A program made the translations under genes and the position numbers. From Putridiphycobacter sp965230485 (GTDB taxonomy: Bacteria > Bacteroidota > Bacteroidia > Flavobacteriales_D > Crocinitomicaceae): a stretch of DNA of 64,000 nucleotides. Shown piece after piece: positions 62,413-64,000 of the stretch. The stretch covers positions 992,001 through 1,056,000 of the forward strand of contig CBDDLA010000001.1 in NCBI GenBank assembly GCA_965230485.1, given 5' to 3'. Position 1 is the stretch's first letter; each line of letters starts with the position of its first letter. The notes under the pieces were generated by a model. That model was not told the origin of the DNA and searched no databases. It saw only the letters and a list, made by a program, of their open reading frames with translations.

Positions 62413-63100
62413 TAGAAAACGTCCAAATTTTGGACTTCAAGCTTGTTATTGGGGCTGAAAAGAAAGTGTTTTCCTGAATTAACGTATTGTTAATACCATT
62501 ATTAACTTTTATTTCAAGTGATAATTTGCAATACATCATAAAAAAATCGAACCCTCCACCAAAAAGAGCTGAAAAATCATGTCGTCTCATTTTCATTACT
62601 TCTTCTCCAGGAGAAGTTTTAACTTCCGATTGTGTTGCCAAATCTAACCCATAACTAGCTCCAGTAATAGCATAAGCCGCTAAATTATTCAGACGCTGAG
62701 TTCTTAGCTTTAGAATTAGAGGGAAGTCAAGAAAAAATGATTCCAACCTCGTTTGTTTAGATCGTAATTCTCCATCATTAAAATGTCCATAATTAAATTC
62801 TCGTTCAAGAATAGAAAATCCAGGTAAAAATCTGAAATGAATAAGAGGTGATAAATTAAAAGAGCTTACCATGGCAAAAGTAAAACCAGGAACCTTATTG
62901 ATGCTCACGTTGAAAATGGAATCCTGATTATAGACACCTGGTTGAAACCTATATCTAAAATCTGCTGTATTTGTGGCTAATGAGACACCAAAATGAAATT
63001 TTCTCTTGTCAAAATTTGGTAGATTTATACCAACTTGAGCAAAATTGTTAAAACTAAATATTAAGATTAGTGATAATAAGACCCATTTTTTCAACGTCAT
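62396..63100 (-). CDS. porT: Type IX secretion protein PorT (copy 1)
   Basis: The 234-residue protein has a signal peptide (MTLKKWVLLSLILIFSFNNFAQ) and a beta-barrel body. KRKFHFGVSLATNTADFRYR, LESFFLDFPLILKLRTQRLN and VKTSPGEEVMKMRRHDFSAL are hallmarks of PorT/SprT, an outer- or inner-face membrane component of type IX secretion. Genomic position next to the RNA methyltransferase and tamL fits porT. A paralogue with about two-thirds identical residues lies 59 bp upstream. The barrel ends in an aromatic-glycine (IIFEG). Confidence 0.85.
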   Translation of the reverse strand: MTLKKWVLLSLILIFSFNNFAQVGINLPNFDKRKFHFGVSLATNTADFRYRFQPGVYNQDSIFNVSINKVPGFTFAMVSSFNLSPLIHFRFLPGFSILEREFNYGHFNDGELRSKQTRLESFFLDFPLILKLRTQRLNNLAAYAITGASYGLDLATQSEVKTSPGEEVMKMRRHDFSALFGGGFDFFMMYCKLSLEIKVNNGINNTLIQENTFFSAPITSLKSKIWTFSIIFEG

Positions 63101-63159
63101 GATAAAAAAACGGAAAATTAGTCAAGATATTATATTGATATCCTGATGTGAAGTTTCAG

Positions 63160-63870
63160 CTATCCCTCAAATGTGATAGTAAACCACCACACTTTTGTTT
63201 TTAAAGAATTTAACGGAGCTGTATAAAAAGTATCTTCTTGAATTAATGCATCAGAAAATCCATTTGAAATTTTAATCTCTATTGAAAACTTATAGTAGGC
63301 CATAAAAAAATCAAACCCTCCACCAAATTGAGTAGCAAAATCAGATCTTTTCATTTTCATTACTTCCTCACCTGGTGAAGTTTTAACACCAGATTGCGAG
63401 GCTAAATCTAAACTATATTGAATGCCTGTTAAACCATAAGCTGCAAAATTATTAATCCTCTTCGTTCTCAACTTTAGCATTAACGGAAAATCTAAAAATG
63501 TAGACTCTAGACGGGTAGTTTTAAAAATAAGATCATTATCCTCTAAAACACCATACCTAAATTCCCGCTCCTGAAACGACAAACTTGGCAAGAATCGAAT
63601 ATGAAATATCTCAGAAATATCCCATGAACTCACAATGCCAAAATTAAATCCAGGTACTTTTTGAATACCTACATTAATAATACTATCACCATTATAAACA
63701 CCAGGTTGAAATCGGTATCTAAAATCAGCTGTATTTCCTCCTAGAGAAAATCCAAAATGAAATTTTCTTCTGTCAAATTGAGGAATATTTTTTCCGGGTT
63801 GCGCGTTAGCGTGGAAACCTTGAAAAAGGAAGGATAGGAATAATATTTTTAGGATGATTTTCAAAATCAT
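63160..63870 (-). CDS. PorT-family paralogue (copy 2)
   Basis: The 236-residue protein has a signal peptide (ILKILFLSFLFQGFHANAQ) and the same barrel as the next gene: RRKFHFGFSLGGNTADFRYR, LESTFLDFPLMLKLRTKRIN, VKTSPGEEVMKMKRSDFATQ and the end FTITFEG. It is a tandem duplicate and could be the true PorT or a specialised copy. The promoter box TAATTTTG at 63873-63880 ends two bases before the ATG at 63870, so either the transcript is leaderless or translation begins at the TTG two codons later. Confidence 0.82.
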   Translation of the reverse strand: MILKIILKILFLSFLFQGFHANAQPGKNIPQFDRRKFHFGFSLGGNTADFRYRFQPGVYNGDSIINVGIQKVPGFNFGIVSSWDISEIFHIRFLPSLSFQEREFRYGVLEDNDLIFKTTRLESTFLDFPLMLKLRTKRINNFAAYGLTGIQYSLDLASQSGVKTSPGEEVMKMKRSDFATQFGGGFDFFMAYYKFSIEIKISNGFSDALIQEDTFYTAPLNSLKTKVWWFTITFEG

Positions 63871-63872
63871 GT

Positions 63873-63880
63873 CAAAATTA
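63873..63880 (-). promoter_or_regulatory. -7 box (TAATTTTG) abutting the copy 2 porT start
   Basis: An exact TAnnTTTG match on the - strand, two bases from ATG 63870. No convincing -33 element is present, so this could be a chance match. Confidence 0.35.
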
Positions 63881-63961
63881 ATAAACCCAATTAATATTGA
63901 ATTACTATAAGTCTATTTTTTTCAGAAAAGCACTATATTTACGCTTTATAAGTACATTTGA

Positions 63962-64000
63962 ATGGACAAACAAGAACTACAAGAAAAAGTTAAGGAAATA
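63962..64000 (+). CDS. Start of an unidentified gene (partial)
   Basis: An ATG at 63962 opens a frame (MDKQELQEKVKEI) that runs off the right edge after 13 codons. The sequence is charged and helical, as at the start of a cytosolic protein, and the gap upstream is divergent from the porT pair. Two box-like sequences precede it: TATATTTA at 63934-63941 at a workable distance, and TACATTTG at 63953-63960, which ends one base before the ATG and is probably too close. The product cannot be named. Confidence 0.4.
   Translation, partial: MDKQELQEKVKEI

Noticed and set aside
63953..63960. Box TACATTTG in front of the last partial gene
   Set aside because: It ends one base before the ATG, so transcription would begin inside the coding sequence. 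The imperfect box at 63934 is a better candidate.
1..64000. Prophage, insertion sequence, defence island or CRISPR array
   Set aside because: I saw no integrase, transposase, phage structural gene, regularly spaced repeat or restriction-modification gene; base composition looks even across the window.

Overview
The window reads as an ordinary chromosomal segment of an AT-rich Bacteroidota bacterium, most likely of the order Flavobacteriales. The evidence is the Bacteroidota-type promoter box TAnnTTTG in front of many genes with no Shine-Dalgarno sequences, parts of the type IX secretion and gliding apparatus (GldF, GldG, two PorT-like proteins, a PorE-like protein), secreted proteins with C-terminal type IX sorting domains, the lipoprotein form of BamA/TamA (TamL), and many short signal peptides and lipoboxes. 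I see no phage, insertion sequence, integron, CRISPR array, tRNA or rRNA. No stretch without a gene exceeds 300 bases.

Layout. Bases 1-3582 hold three polytopic GT-C glycosyltransferases, two of them resembling eukaryotic GPI-anchor mannosyltransferases. Bases 3584-8264 hold an MsbA-type ABC exporter, rpmH, and the E1-alpha and E2 subunits of pyruvate dehydrogenase. Bases 8333-16527 mix small envelope or secreted proteins with cinA and an NADP-type isocitrate dehydrogenase. After L-2-hydroxyglutarate oxidase comes a tightly overlapping + strand operon (17969-23701) of acyltransferase, PAP2 phosphatase, GT39, NlpC/P60 and a second GT39, probably for envelope glycan or lipid modification. The pyrB and pyrR genes follow.

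Bases 25463-30780 are a - strand operon of a patatin-like lipase, a DUF389 membrane protein, a beta-barrel protein, a GDPD-like lipoprotein and a SUI1 factor. Bases 30870-36399 are a second operon, gldF-gldG-DUF4340-cysteine desulfurase-two lipoproteins. Then come the PorE-like OmpA protein, a CAP-domain protein, purL, menD, a membrane metallophosphoesterase, small lipoproteins, an FtsB-like protein, a cluster-less endonuclease III, a TPR protein, a BatA-like protein, a dihydroorotase homologue lacking its metal-binding HxH, a methyltransferase, pepD, a secreted esterase, ribD, a BNR-repeat protein, tamL, an rRNA/tRNA methyltransferase and the tandem porT pair.

How the genes fit together. Nucleotide synthesis is represented by pyrR, pyrB, the dihydroorotase-like gene and purL. 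Cofactor synthesis is represented by menD (menaquinone), ribD (riboflavin) and a cysteine desulfurase. Envelope biogenesis and type IX secretion dominate the rest. Promoter boxes let several coding starts be moved downstream (msbA-like exporter, pdhA, cinA, lhgO, pyrR, the esterase). I found no convincing new defence or mobile system. The items most worth a second look are a possible structured RNA at 25350-25465, the HxH-less dihydroorotase, the Fe-S-less endonuclease III, the duplicated porT, and several starts that lie almost directly on their promoter box.
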